DNA from: Maribacter sp.
GTDB lineage: Bacteria; Bacteroidota; Bacteroidia; Flavobacteriales; Flavobacteriaceae
DNA length: 64,000 nt
Assembly: GCA_024643345.1 (NCBI GenBank)
Contig: JAHENB010000006.1
Location: 1 to 64,000 of the forward strand
Direction: 5' to 3'
Below the pieces are notes generated by a model that saw nothing but the letters and a program-made list of their open reading frames with translations, had not been told where the DNA came from and searched no databases. Below are positions 53,580 through 63,040 of this stretch, piece after piece (the first letter of the stretch is position 1; each line of letters begins with the position of its first letter). A program made the translations under genes and the position numbers.

Positions 53580-54506
53580 ATGGGCGATTTGAGTGTAAAC
53601 CACTTGTTGGGAATTAAATATCTGAAAAAGGAAGATATAGCGCTCATTTTTGAAACAGCCGATCATTTTAAGGAAGTGATCAATAGATCGATCAAAAAAG
53701 TACCTTCATTAAGGGATATTACCATTGCCAACATCTTTTTTGAAAGCAGTACACGAACCAAGCTTTCCTTCGAACTTGCGGAAAAACGCTTATCGGCCGA
53801 TGTGATCAATTTTGCGGCCTCCCAATCTTCTGTAAAAAAAGGCGAGACCTTGATCGATACCGTGAACAATATCTTATCGATGAAGGTAGATATGGTAGTC
53901 ATGCGGCACCCAAACCCGGGTGCCGGAATATTTCTTGCGAAAAACGTAAAGGCCTCAATCATCAATGCCGGTGATGGGGCACACGAACATCCGACCCAAG
54001 CCTTGTTGGATTCTTATTCTATCCGTGAAAAACTAGGTGGCGTTGGGGGCAAAAATGTGGTCATTGTAGGGGATATTCTTCATTCAAGGGTGGCACTTTC
54101 CAATATTTTCGCCCTAAAACTTCAGGGCGCTAACGTGAAGGTTTGCGGACCTAGAACCCTATTGCCAAAATACGTCGAAACACTTGGGGTTGGGGTGGAA
54201 ACCAATTTGAGAAAAGCCCTTAACTGGTGCGATGTGGCAAATATGTTGCGCATACAGAACGAAAGGCTCGATATCAGTTATTTTCCCACCACAAGGGAAT
54301 ATACACAGCAATTCGGTGTAAATAAGGCCCTGCTCGACAGTCTTGATAAGGAAATCGTTATCATGCACCCCGGTCCGATTAACCGAGGGGTCGAAATTAC
54401 CAGTGACGTAGCCGATTCCCAACAGTCGATCATTTTGAACCAAGTTGAAAACGGGGTCGCCATTCGTATGGCGGTCATTTATCTTTTGGCATCAAAAATT
54501 AAATAA
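53580..54506 (+). CDS. pyrB: Aspartate carbamoyltransferase catalytic subunit
   Basis: Catalyses the committed step of pyrimidine synthesis. The carbamoyl-phosphate loop FFESSTRTKLSFELAEKRL (STRT 57-60), the HPTQALLDSYSI motif and MHPGPINRGVEI near the end are diagnostic. The start at ATG 53580 (MGDLSVNHLLGIKYL) is preferred to the TTG of the track. Length is 308 residues. No pyrI regulatory chain is adjacent. Confidence 0.97.
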   Translation: MGDLSVNHLLGIKYLKKEDIALIFETADHFKEVINRSIKKVPSLRDITIANIFFESSTRTKLSFELAEKRLSADVINFAASQSSVKKGETLIDTVNNILSMKVDMVVMRHPNPGAGIFLAKNVKASIINAGDGAHEHPTQALLDSYSIREKLGGVGGKNVVIVGDILHSRVALSNIFALKLQGANVKVCGPRTLLPKYVETLGVGVETNLRKALNWCDVANMLRIQNERLDISYFPTTREYTQQFGVNKALLDSLDKEIVIMHPGPINRGVEITSDVADSQQSIILNQVENGVAIRMAVIYLLASKIK

Positions 54507-54513
54507 AACAGCT

Positions 54514-54846
54514 ATGATATTTGACAATGACGGCAACACGACGATCGTTTTTCAGGAGAATATCGCCCTTTCAAAATTTTTGGAAAACCTGAAAGGGGCC
54601 TATCCCAAGATAAAGAACGACAACATTATAGTAAACCTCTTTTCCTTTTCGAAATTGAGGGCAGATGACATTTTAGAGTTCCTGCAGTTGTCGGATGAGC
54701 ACCGGGCGGGTAAAAAATCCTTTGTTTTGGTCACCGATCGGGTGGGCTATGACGAGGTACCCGATAGTATTTGTGTGGTGCCAAGCCTCCAAGAGGCCAA
54801 AGACATTATAGAAATGGAAGAAATAGAGCGAGATCTGGATATGTGA
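54514..54846 (+). CDS. Conserved hypothetical protein, possibly STAS-like
   Basis: A 110-residue soluble protein, MIFDNDGNTTIVFQENIALS onward, with alternating strands and helices and an acidic C-terminus (DIIEMEEIERDLDM). The order beta-beta-alpha-beta-alpha with IIVNLFSFSKLRADDILEFL and FVLVTD resembles a STAS fold, but this is inference from pattern. I do not recognise a named family. It lies 7 bases after pyrB and overlaps the next gene by one base, so it belongs to the pyr-rnz operon. Confidence 0.8.
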   Translation: MIFDNDGNTTIVFQENIALSKFLENLKGAYPKIKNDNIIVNLFSFSKLRADDILEFLQLSDEHRAGKKSFVLVTDRVGYDEVPDSICVVPSLQEAKDIIEMEEIERDLDM

Positions 54847-55334
54847 TGGCCGAAAATTATCATTTAGCACAAATCAATATTGCTAAAATGTTGGCACCCA
54901 TAGACCATCCCAAAATGGCAGATTTTGTTGCCAATCTTGATAAAATCAATAATATAGCGGAAACAAGCCCTGGTTTTGTGTGGCGTTTAAAAGGCGAGGA
55001 CGACAATGCGACTGCGATCAGGATCTTCGAGGACGACTTTTTAATCATCAATATGTCGGTCTGGGAAACCCAGAAGGCACTTTTCGATTTTACGTATCGT
55101 TCTGACCATGTCGGAATATTTAAAAGGAAAAAAGAATGGTTCGGCCCCATGGGGGAAATGCATATGGCTTTTTGGTATGTGAGATCTGGAAATAAGCCTT
55201 CTCCCGAGGAAGCCAGAAAACGCCTGAATTACCTAAACAAATATGGCGAAACACCGTATGCCTTCACCTTTAAGGGTAAATTTGACCTTAAGGAAGCAAT
55301 CTTGTACAACCCGAAAACCGAAGGTACGGTATGA
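54846..55334 (+). CDS. DUF3291 domain protein
   Basis: The 162-residue protein starts at the TGATG junction with the previous gene (MAENYHLAQINIAKMLAPID). It matches the DUF3291 family: FVANLDKINNIAETSPGFVW, NMSVWETQKALFDFTYRSDH and GEMHMAFWYVRSGNKPSPEE. The fold is probably a dimeric ferredoxin-like barrel, as in small monooxygenases. No substrate is known. It overlaps rnz by four bases. Confidence 0.88.
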   Translation: MAENYHLAQINIAKMLAPIDHPKMADFVANLDKINNIAETSPGFVWRLKGEDDNATAIRIFEDDFLIINMSVWETQKALFDFTYRSDHVGIFKRKKEWFGPMGEMHMAFWYVRSGNKPSPEEARKRLNYLNKYGETPYAFTFKGKFDLKEAILYNPKTEGTV

Positions 55335-56236
55335 AACTGCATATCCTCGGTTGTTATGCGGCCACCCCAAGTACCCAGTCCAATCCAACATCACAGGTTC
55401 TGGAAGTAAAGAACCATCTTTTTCTTATCGATTGTGGGGAAGGGACCCAAGTACAATTGCGAAAAAACAAAATTAAGTTCTCTAGGATCAATCATATCTT
55501 CATTTCACATTTACACGGGGACCATTTTTTCGGATTGCCAGGATTGATCTCCAGTTTCCGATTGTATGGTCGGGAGAGGGAATTACATATCTATGGTCCC
55601 AGAGGCATAAAGGAAGCCATTACCCTTCTTTTGAAATTGGGCGATTCATGGACCAATTATCCATTGCTGTTTCACGAATTGACCTCCAGTAACATGGAAA
55701 TGATCTATCAAGACGAGAAGGTCACAGTGGAAACCCTTCCCTTGGATCATAGAATTTATACCAATGGATTTTTGTTCCGTGAAAAAATTGGCGAGAGAAA
55801 GCTCGATGTAAACGGTATTGCAAAATATAAGGTCGACAAAGCGTATTTCCAAAACCTCAAATCGGGAAAAGACTTTATGCGGGCCGATGGAACGCGCATT
55901 TCCAATTCAAAGCTGACCTTTGACCCACCCAAACCAAAATCTTACGCCTATTGCAGTGATACCGCTTTTAATTTGGATCTGGTCCCAAAAATCAGGCAAG
56001 TCGATGTGCTTTATCATGAGTCCACCTTTTTGGAGTCTGAATTAAAACTATCCGCCAAAACCAAGCACTCTACCGCCCATCAAGCTGCGACCATAGCCAA
56101 GGAGGCCAATGTGGGCACCCTTATCTTGGGACATTATTCGACCCGTTATACATCGATCGACCTTTTTAAGGAGGAAGCTGAGGAAGTTTTCAAGAATATT
56201 TGGTTGGCAGATGATGGAAAAGTCTTGGAGTTTTAA
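55331..56236 (+). CDS. rnz: Ribonuclease Z
   Basis: A metallo-beta-lactamase-fold endonuclease that processes tRNA 3' ends. The zinc site HLHGDH (60-65) and the downstream YCSDT, HESTF and LGHYSTRYT segments, together with a flexible exosite region, match RNase Z. Length is 301 residues. Translation is coupled to the DUF3291 gene through an ATGA overlap. Confidence 0.96.
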   Translation: MKLHILGCYAATPSTQSNPTSQVLEVKNHLFLIDCGEGTQVQLRKNKIKFSRINHIFISHLHGDHFFGLPGLISSFRLYGRERELHIYGPRGIKEAITLLLKLGDSWTNYPLLFHELTSSNMEMIYQDEKVTVETLPLDHRIYTNGFLFREKIGERKLDVNGIAKYKVDKAYFQNLKSGKDFMRADGTRISNSKLTFDPPKPKSYAYCSDTAFNLDLVPKIRQVDVLYHESTFLESELKLSAKTKHSTAHQAATIAKEANVGTLILGHYSTRYTSIDLFKEEAEEVFKNIWLADDGKVLEF

Positions 56237-56321
56237 TATTCCGGATAAAAATCGGGATTCCATTTTACAATCTCTTTTCTTTTCATGAACTTTACCTAAC
56301 TTGAAATGAGACCATGCCATC

Positions 56322-56969
56322 ATGCACAAAGATTTAGGTAAGTACAGAAAATCATATGAAAAGAGTGACCTCACGGAAGATGCCATCTCGGAGAATCCAA
56401 TGCAGCTTTTTCAAAAATGGTTTTACGAGGTCGAAGCATCCGAGGGGATAGATGAACCCAATGCGATGACCGTGAGCACTATTGGTTTGGATGGCTTTCC
56501 CAAAAGTAGGGTAGTACTTCTAAAAAAATACACCTATGAGGGCTTCATTTTTTATACAAATTATGAAAGTGAAAAAGGGAAGGCGATAGCAAATGACCCA
56601 AGGGTATGTGCCTCCTTTTTTTGGCCCAATATGGAACGACAGATCATCATCAAGGGACTTGCCGAAAAAATTTCCGAAAACCTGTCGGACGGTTATTTTG
56701 AATCAAGGCCCGAGGGCAGTAAATTGGGTGCCATAGTCTCCAACCAAAGCACGGTTATCCCTTCGCGTGAAGTCCTTGAGGAGAAGTTGAAAGCCTTGGA
56801 GAAACAATACGAAAATAAACCCATCGAGCGGCCCGATTATTGGGGCGGATTCATCATCAAGCCCATTTCATTGGAATTTTGGCAAGGGCGGCCCAACCGA
56901 CTCCACGACCGCATCCGATACTCCTTGCAAAAAGATTTTAATTGGAAGATTGAACGATTGGCTCCTTGA
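56322..56969 (+). CDS. pdxH: Pyridoxamine 5'-phosphate oxidase
   Basis: Makes pyridoxal phosphate from PNP/PMP with FMN. Typical segments are MTVSTIGLDGFPKSRVVLLK (FMN site), FFWPNMERQIIIKGLAEKIS and the C-terminal FIIKPISLEFWQGRPNRLHD. Length is 215 residues. It is 85 bases after rnz and could be the operon end or a separate unit. Confidence 0.97.
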   Translation: MHKDLGKYRKSYEKSDLTEDAISENPMQLFQKWFYEVEASEGIDEPNAMTVSTIGLDGFPKSRVVLLKKYTYEGFIFYTNYESEKGKAIANDPRVCASFFWPNMERQIIIKGLAEKISENLSDGYFESRPEGSKLGAIVSNQSTVIPSREVLEEKLKALEKQYENKPIERPDYWGGFIIKPISLEFWQGRPNRLHDRIRYSLQKDFNWKIERLAP

Positions 56970-57039
56970 GCCTCCCATAAAACTGTATACCGCTCAATGA
57001 ATTTGTTTTATAGTTAACCCCAACTTAAATGAGACTTAA

Positions 57040-57525
57040 ATGAAACAGCTCATCCTCGTAAGACATGGAAAATCTTCTTGGGATTACCATGTAAGCGATA
57101 AAGACCGTCCCCTGCTGGAAAGGGGAATCAATGATGTGATTTTGGTATCGCAAAAATATGCCAAGAAACCTATCAAAATCGATTTTGCCTATTCGAGCAC
57201 GGCCAATAGGGCGATGCATACCTGCACTATTTTCCTCAGGCAACTTGATTTTCCGATGGTTAAACTGCAATTGACCCATAATCTTTACGATTTTTCCGGA
57301 GATTCTGTCTTGCCTTTTATCCAAGGTTTTGACGATTCACTTGAGTCGGTAATAATTTTTGGCCATAACCACGCCTTCACACATCTTGCCAATTCATTAG
57401 GAAATACCTATATTGAAAACGTTCCGACCAGTGGGCTTGTTCATTTGCAGTTCAACACCGACCATTGGTCCAAAATAGGTAAAGGCAACACGGTTCAAAC
57501 CATTTTTCCCAAGCATCTAAAGTAA
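57040..57525 (+). CDS. SixA-like phosphohistidine phosphatase
   Basis: A short histidine phosphatase of 161 residues: LVRHGKSSWDYHVSDKDRPL carries the RHG catalytic His (His9), and IIFGHNHAFTHLAN holds the second His. SixA removes phosphate from phosphohistidine on phosphotransfer proteins. The ppk1 start codon directly follows its stop codon, so the two are made together. Confidence 0.92.
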   Translation: MKQLILVRHGKSSWDYHVSDKDRPLLERGINDVILVSQKYAKKPIKIDFAYSSTANRAMHTCTIFLRQLDFPMVKLQLTHNLYDFSGDSVLPFIQGFDDSLESVIIFGHNHAFTHLANSLGNTYIENVPTSGLVHLQFNTDHWSKIGKGNTVQTIFPKHLK

Positions 57526-59613
57526 ATGATCAAAACAAAAAACCAGTATATCAATCGGGAAATCAGTTGGCTGAGGTTTAATGAGCGTGTATTGCAGGAA
57601 TGTGCCGATAAACAGGTGCCCTTGATAGAACGACTTCGTTTTTTAGGCATTTTCTCTAACAATTTAGATGAATTCTTTAAGGTGCGATATGCTACCGTCA
57701 AACGTATCTTCGAAGCCGGTAAAACAGGTAAAAGTGTCTTGGGGGGCGAAACGGCGAAAGAACTGTTGGCCGAAATCACCGATATCGTCATCAAACAGCA
57801 GACCAAGAGCCTCAGAATATTGGCGAGTATCGAGAAGGAACTCGAATCCCAAAATATTTTCATTGTACAAGAAACCGAACTGACAGAAAAGCAGGCCATT
57901 TTTGTCAAGGACTACTTTTTGCAAAAGATCAGTCCACTATTGATGATCATTATTCTTAACGATCTTACACGATTTCCAACACTTAAGGACACCGCTGCCT
58001 ATTTGGCCATAAAAATGTTGCTAAAAAGCGATGGGAAGGTACTGGAGAAGGGAATAAGCGACCATAAGAGATATGCTCTGATAGAAATCCCAAAAGGAAT
58101 TGATCGTTTTGTGGTGCTTCCAAAAGAGGGAAATAAAGATTTTATCATCATGGTCGATGACATGATTAGATATTGTTTGAAGAGTATCTTTACCATGTTC
58201 GAATACCAATCGATTTCGGCCCACATGATCAAAATCACCAGGGATGCGGAACTTGATATGGATAATGACCTCAGCAAAAGTTTCATAGAAAAATTATCCA
58301 CCAGCGTACAACACCGGAAAATTGGTGATCCGGTGCGCTTCGTGTATGACAAAAGTATTGGAAAGGACACTTTGGCTTTTTTGAGGGACAAAATGAACAT
58401 TGCCGATACCGATAGTGTTATCCCAGGAGGTAGATACCATAACAGAAGGGATTATATGGGCTTTCCAAGTCTGGGCAGAAAGGATTTGCTTTATGAAAAA
58501 ATAACCCCCCTGCCCGTGGAAGGCGTCTGCATGGAAGGAAGTTTATTGGATCAGATTGCAAAAAAGGACTTTCTGCAACATACGCCATATCACACCTTCT
58601 CTTATATTACCAAATTTTTAAAGGAAGCTGCCTTAGATCCCAGAGTAAAAAGCATTAAAATTACGGTGTACCGATTGGCCAATAATTCTCAGGTTGCCGT
58701 TTCCCTGATCAATGCCGTAAAAAATGGAAAACAGGTAACCGTACAAATCGAATTACAGGCACGATTTGATGAGGAAGCCAATATTCAATATGCCGAACAA
58801 TTGCAGGCCGAAGGGGTTAAGTTGATTTTTGGCGTGCCGGGGCTCAAGGTTCACAGCAAAATATGTGTGATTGAACGAGAGGAAGAAGAAGGGATAAAGC
58901 GTTACGGTTTCATCAGCACGGGCAATTTTAACGAGTCAACTTCGAGAATCTATACAGATTATACACTATTTACGGCCAATGAGTCCATCTTGAAGGAACT
59001 GAATAAAATATTCGATTTTTTTGAGACCACCTATAAAATCAATAAATACAAACATTTGGTGGTCTCACCGCATTATACACAAAATATATTCGAAAAGCTG
59101 ATCGAAAATGAGATTGCCAACGCCATTATGGGCAAGCCGGCCTACATCAAGATCAAAATGAACAGCTTTACCTCCTATAAAATGGTCGATAAACTCTATG
59201 AAGCCAGTAGGGCAGGGGTGAAGATCCAGCTGATCATTCGTGGCATTTGCTGTTTGGTCCCTGGAGTAAAGGGAATGAGCGAAAATATCGAGGCCATCAG
59301 CGTAGTTGACAAGTTTTTGGAACATTCAAGGCTATTTGTTTTTTGCAATGAAGATGATCCAAAAATATTTATTTCCTCCGCCGATTGGATGACGAGGAAT
59401 TTAGATTATCGCGTAGAAGTGGGCTGTCCCATTTATGATAAGAATATCAAAAAGGAGTTACTGGATACTTTTGACATTTCATGGAAAGATAACGTGAAGG
59501 CACGCATATTCAATAAAGAACAGGACAATGCCTATCGAAGAAATAGAAATGGCAAATTGCGTTCCCAGTTCGCAAAATACGACTACTATTTAAGGAAGCT
59601 AAAATCCCAGTGA
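57526..59613 (+). CDS. ppk1: Polyphosphate kinase 1
   Basis: PPK1 makes polyphosphate from ATP through a phosphohistidine enzyme. The start YINREISWLRFNERVLQECA, the GGRYHNRRDYMGFP segment and the active His in LKVHSKICVIE (about 443) identify it. FISTGNFNESTSRIYTDYTL and CPIYDKNIKKELLDTFD also match. The 695-residue length is standard. Co-expression with a phosphohistidine phosphatase is suggestive of control over the His-phosphate intermediate. It ends seven bases from the convergent miaE. Confidence 0.98.
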   Translation: MIKTKNQYINREISWLRFNERVLQECADKQVPLIERLRFLGIFSNNLDEFFKVRYATVKRIFEAGKTGKSVLGGETAKELLAEITDIVIKQQTKSLRILASIEKELESQNIFIVQETELTEKQAIFVKDYFLQKISPLLMIIILNDLTRFPTLKDTAAYLAIKMLLKSDGKVLEKGISDHKRYALIEIPKGIDRFVVLPKEGNKDFIIMVDDMIRYCLKSIFTMFEYQSISAHMIKITRDAELDMDNDLSKSFIEKLSTSVQHRKIGDPVRFVYDKSIGKDTLAFLRDKMNIADTDSVIPGGRYHNRRDYMGFPSLGRKDLLYEKITPLPVEGVCMEGSLLDQIAKKDFLQHTPYHTFSYITKFLKEAALDPRVKSIKITVYRLANNSQVAVSLINAVKNGKQVTVQIELQARFDEEANIQYAEQLQAEGVKLIFGVPGLKVHSKICVIEREEEEGIKRYGFISTGNFNESTSRIYTDYTLFTANESILKELNKIFDFFETTYKINKYKHLVVSPHYTQNIFEKLIENEIANAIMGKPAYIKIKMNSFTSYKMVDKLYEASRAGVKIQLIIRGICCLVPGVKGMSENIEAISVVDKFLEHSRLFVFCNEDDPKIFISSADWMTRNLDYRVEVGCPIYDKNIKKELLDTFDISWKDNVKARIFNKEQDNAYRRNRNGKLRSQFAKYDYYLRKLKSQ

Positions 59614-59620
59614 TGCGGTA

Positions 59621-60202
59621 TTAGCCATGGATGCTTTCTTTGGTACCTAAGCCTTTCATTATTTCTGCCTCATACGCCAATAAACCATTCCATTTTTCAT
59701 CCACTATTTTGCGGTCTTGGTATTTTCGGGCAAAATTGAGGAACATGGTATAGTGTCCGGCTTCGCTCACCATGAGCTGGCGATAAAAATCTGCCAGTTC
59801 CTTATCTTTCAACTGCTCCGACAATAGTCTGAAGCGTTCGCAACTGCGCGCTTCTATCAAAGCGGCATATAGTAATCGATGTACCAATTGTGTGGTTCTA
59901 CTGCCGCCTTTGGGGAAGAATTTAATGAGGGCCAATACGTAGTCATCTTTACGATCACGACCAAGTACATTGCCCCTGGCCTTGATTTTGTCATGGACCA
60001 TTTTAAAATGGCCCATTTCTTCACGCGAAAGTGCGATCATTTCCTCTACCAATTCGGGATATTCGGGAAAGCCGACGATAAGTGAAATGGCCGTACTGGC
60101 GGCTTTTTGCTCACAATAGGCATGATCCGTTAAAATTTCGTCAATATTTTTTTCTACCAGATTTACCCATCGGGGATCGGTAGGCAGTTTTAATCCCAAC
60201 AT
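59621..60202 (-). CDS. miaE: tRNA-(ms2io6A)-hydroxylase
   Basis: MiaE is a ferritin-like di-iron enzyme that hydroxylates the ms2i6A37 tRNA base. The 193-residue protein shows YCEQKAASTAISLI, SREEMGHFKMVHDKIKARG, EARSCERFRLLSEQLKD and SEAGHYTMFLNFARKY. These contain the Glu and ExxH iron ligands. The assignment is by family pattern. Confidence 0.93.
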   Translation of the reverse strand: MLGLKLPTDPRWVNLVEKNIDEILTDHAYCEQKAASTAISLIVGFPEYPELVEEMIALSREEMGHFKMVHDKIKARGNVLGRDRKDDYVLALIKFFPKGGSRTTQLVHRLLYAALIEARSCERFRLLSEQLKDKELADFYRQLMVSEAGHYTMFLNFARKYQDRKIVDEKWNGLLAYEAEIMKGLGTKESIHG

Positions 60203-60378
60203 TTTTTTTTGTAAAAATAGGGAGAATCTATTAAACCTTTTTAAGTGCTAATTCAACCAAAATCCATGGTTTTAAACTTAATAATAATTAATTTTACGAT
60301 TAACCTCATCAGTATCGACTATTTTAATCGATTACGCAACCTAAATAATTTATTTAGCCAGAATAGTGTTTTTTTAAA

Positions 60379-61224
60379 ATGAAAACAAGCGAACAATTAA
60401 TATCGGTTATTAGGGACAACTTGGATACTGAGACCATTGATTGGCTACTTGAAAAACTGGAAGTGATATTGATTTCCGATTCTGCCAAGGATCTTTATCT
60501 TACTTACACCTTGATCGCGGCTAAGGTTTCTGTCAGAACAGACATTGTATACCAAAAAGACACAGCACTTATTGGATATTTGAAGGCTCAAGAAGCAAAC
60601 CTACATCAGATAGTACGCATCTTTTTGTTGGCAAAGGTTTTGGAAGAAAAGCCAGCGTATTTCACCGCCAAGGTGGCTAATCTGATCCAAGTAGCTGATA
60701 CGGGTGAATTGGTGACCTTTTTAAAGTTTTTGGTTTGGTTGCCCAATCCCAAAACATTTAATCAAACCGCGGTTGAGGCGCTGAGAACCAATATTTCGCA
60801 AGTATTTATGGCCATTGCGCTTCATAATCCTTACCCGGAGAAGTTTTTTAATGAACAACAATGGAACCAAATGTACCTTAAAGCAGCCTTTATGCAACTA
60901 GATCTAGGGGCCATTATAGGGGTTGATGAAAGGGCAAATGAGGATTTGGCGAGAATAATTTCTGATTATGCCCATGAAAGATGGGCGGCATCAAGAGATA
61001 TAGACCCTTTGTTTTGGAGGCCTGTGGGCAAATTTTTAAAAGGAACCCTTAAAGAAGACATGAAGCGCTTACTCTCAAGTCAAAACTTGCTAGAGAACAA
61101 AGCGGGCGTCCTCTGCTGTTGCCGGTCCGAAGATCTGGAATTGCGGGAACTTATGGGCCAACATCCCGAAATAATGAATTTGGTCAGCAATGATAGGCTT
61201 ACCTGGGAAAATTTTAAACAGTAG
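60379..61224 (+). CDS. eboA: EboA-domain protein
   Basis: A 281-residue soluble, helix-rich protein (MKTSEQLISVIRDNLDTETI) matching the EboA family. No catalytic motif is visible. EboA has no known reaction; it is a marker of ebo clusters, known in cyanobacteria, Bacteroidota and others, and in Nostoc punctiforme the cluster is needed to move a scytonemin precursor to the periplasm. Here it opens a set of four genes with gaps of 2, -4 and 9 bases. The AT-rich 176-base upstream region should contain the promoter. Confidence 0.85.
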   Translation: MKTSEQLISVIRDNLDTETIDWLLEKLEVILISDSAKDLYLTYTLIAAKVSVRTDIVYQKDTALIGYLKAQEANLHQIVRIFLLAKVLEEKPAYFTAKVANLIQVADTGELVTFLKFLVWLPNPKTFNQTAVEALRTNISQVFMAIALHNPYPEKFFNEQQWNQMYLKAAFMQLDLGAIIGVDERANEDLARIISDYAHERWAASRDIDPLFWRPVGKFLKGTLKEDMKRLLSSQNLLENKAGVLCCCRSEDLELRELMGQHPEIMNLVSNDRLTWENFKQ

Positions 61225-61226
61225 AT

Positions 61227-62135
61227 ATGGAAGAAAAAATAATGATCATAGACCCGCATATCCACATGACGTCGCGCACAACCGATGATTATGAAGCTAT
61301 GGCCAGGGCTGGCATTGTTGCGATTATCGAACCTTCGTTTTGGATGGGCCAGCCACGGACCCAGATCGGTTCCTTTCAGGATTATTTTAGCAGTCTGGTG
61401 GGTTGGGAACCTTTTAGGGCCAGCCAGTTTGGTATAAAGCACTATAGTACGATCGGCCTGAATTCCAAGGAAGCAAATAATGAATCGCTTGCAGAGCAGG
61501 TCATCGAGCTTTTGCCCTTATATCTGCATAAAGAGAATGTGGTTGCCATTGGTGAAATCGGGTACGATGACCAAACCCCAGCTGAGGATAAGTATTTTAG
61601 GATACAATTGGACATGGCCAAAGAATTGGGCATGACCGTACAGATCCATACACCCCATAGGGATAAGAAATCGGGAACGATCAGAAGTATGGAGGTTTGC
61701 TTGGAGCATGGCCTGGATCCATCGAATGTTATAATTGACCACAATAACGAAGAAACGGTGCAAGAAGTTTTGGACAGGGGATTCTTCGCGGCTTTCACGA
61801 TTTATCCAAAAACAAAGATGGGCAATGAACGCATGGTGGAAGTGGTCCGCAAATATGGCAGTGACCGTATCCTAATAGATAGTTCTGCAGATTGGGGGGT
61901 GAGCGACCCACTGGCCGTGCCCAAAACGGCTTCCCTAATGCTCAATAGGGGAATACCAAAATCGGATGTAATAAAAACATGTTATCAAAATGCCTTGGAG
62001 GCCTATGGAAAAAATGGTAAGATGAAAGAAGCGCATTGGCTCAAACCGGGACGAATAGACCAGTCCAATCTCTATAATGATAATAGTGTTTTAAGGGGTC
62101 AAACACCTCGGATTGACCAAGACCAGATAAAATGA
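61227..62135 (+). CDS. eboB: EboB-type TatD-like hydrolase
   Basis: A TIM-barrel metal hydrolase with DPHIHM at residues 9-14, GEIGYDDQ, QIHTPHRDK, VIIDHNNEETVQEVL and LIDSSADWGVSDP as metal-binding positions. It resembles TatD nucleases but with the ebo-type spacing; size is 302 residues. It starts two bases after eboA and overlaps eboC by four bases (ATGA). Its substrate in the ebo pathway is unknown. Confidence 0.9.
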   Translation: MEEKIMIIDPHIHMTSRTTDDYEAMARAGIVAIIEPSFWMGQPRTQIGSFQDYFSSLVGWEPFRASQFGIKHYSTIGLNSKEANNESLAEQVIELLPLYLHKENVVAIGEIGYDDQTPAEDKYFRIQLDMAKELGMTVQIHTPHRDKKSGTIRSMEVCLEHGLDPSNVIIDHNNEETVQEVLDRGFFAAFTIYPKTKMGNERMVEVVRKYGSDRILIDSSADWGVSDPLAVPKTASLMLNRGIPKSDVIKTCYQNALEAYGKNGKMKEAHWLKPGRIDQSNLYNDNSVLRGQTPRIDQDQIK

Positions 62136-63031
62136 ATAGGATTTTGATGGGCTATGCAAGATTGGCTCGCCCTGCGAATCTGCCCACAGCGGCAGCCGAT
62201 ATATTGGTGGGAATTGCCATCGCAGTCTATTTCGTTTCCCTTGAAATCTCTGTTTTTCTTGCCGATATTTCTATCGATGTCCTGAACTTGGTATGTGCAT
62301 CTGTGCTATTATATGCCGGGGGCGTTGTTTTGAACGATGTCTTCGATCGGAAGCTGGATATGGTTGAGCGTCCTGAAAGGCCCATCCCCAGCGGTCTCAT
62401 CCCCTATAAATCGGCCGCTACTTTCGGCATTGTTTTACTTCTTGCGGGTATTTTTTTTGGTTTTATGGTTGGAGCGACCAGTGGTGCACTCGCGGCAATC
62501 CTTGCCATAAGCATCTTAGGATATGATGCTTATGCAAAAAAACATGGTTTGTTCGGGCCCATGATCATGGGGCTTTGCCGCGCCCTGAATTTAGTTCTTG
62601 GTATGTCTTTATTTCAGGAAATTGGTCACTGGTGGTACGGTATGATACCGTTTTGCTATATTTTTGCAATTACGCTGATCAGTAGGGGAGAAGTTCATGG
62701 AAACAACAGGAACCATCTCATATGGTCCGCCATTTTGTATGGCTTGGTCATACTGATGGTCATAATCATAACCGGCAGGGAAACAGGGAAGTTTTTAGAA
62801 ATAATTCCTTTTTTAATGTTGTTCTCATTTTTGATCTACAGGCCTTTGATACGAGCCTATCGATCAAATGTGCCCAGCAATATTAAAAAGGCCGTAATGG
62901 CTGGGGTCCTATCGATCATTGTCCTGGACGCATCCCTTGCAGTGGGTTTTTCTGTTTGGTGGTATGGCCTTTTGATTCTTTTACTTTTACCAGTATCAAT
63001 GTTGTTGGCAAGACTATTTGCTGTTACTTAA
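62132..63031 (+). CDS. eboC: EboC-type UbiA-family prenyltransferase
   Basis: An integral membrane protein with eight or nine spans (299 residues). The first Asp-rich prenyl-diphosphate motif reads NDVFDRKLDMVERPERPIPS; the second is reduced to YDAYAKK. The family attaches or removes isoprenoid chains on aromatic or polyol acceptors. Within an ebo cluster it is EboC. It probably links a cyclitol-like EboD product to a lipid for membrane handling; this is inference. Confidence 0.92.
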   Translation: MNRILMGYARLARPANLPTAAADILVGIAIAVYFVSLEISVFLADISIDVLNLVCASVLLYAGGVVLNDVFDRKLDMVERPERPIPSGLIPYKSAATFGIVLLLAGIFFGFMVGATSGALAAILAISILGYDAYAKKHGLFGPMIMGLCRALNLVLGMSLFQEIGHWWYGMIPFCYIFAITLISRGEVHGNNRNHLIWSAILYGLVILMVIIITGRETGKFLEIIPFLMLFSFLIYRPLIRAYRSNVPSNIKKAVMAGVLSIIVLDASLAVGFSVWWYGLLILLLLPVSMLLARLFAVT

Positions 63032-63040
63032 TTGAAATAC

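Noticed and set aside
54445-54513. N-terminal 23 codons of the track ORF before the STAS-like protein
   Set aside because: They lie inside pyrB; ATG 54514 gives normal operon spacing.
56237-56270. Hairpin after rnz as a terminator
   Set aside because: The arms TCCGGAT and ATCGGGA pair imperfectly and no T-run follows.
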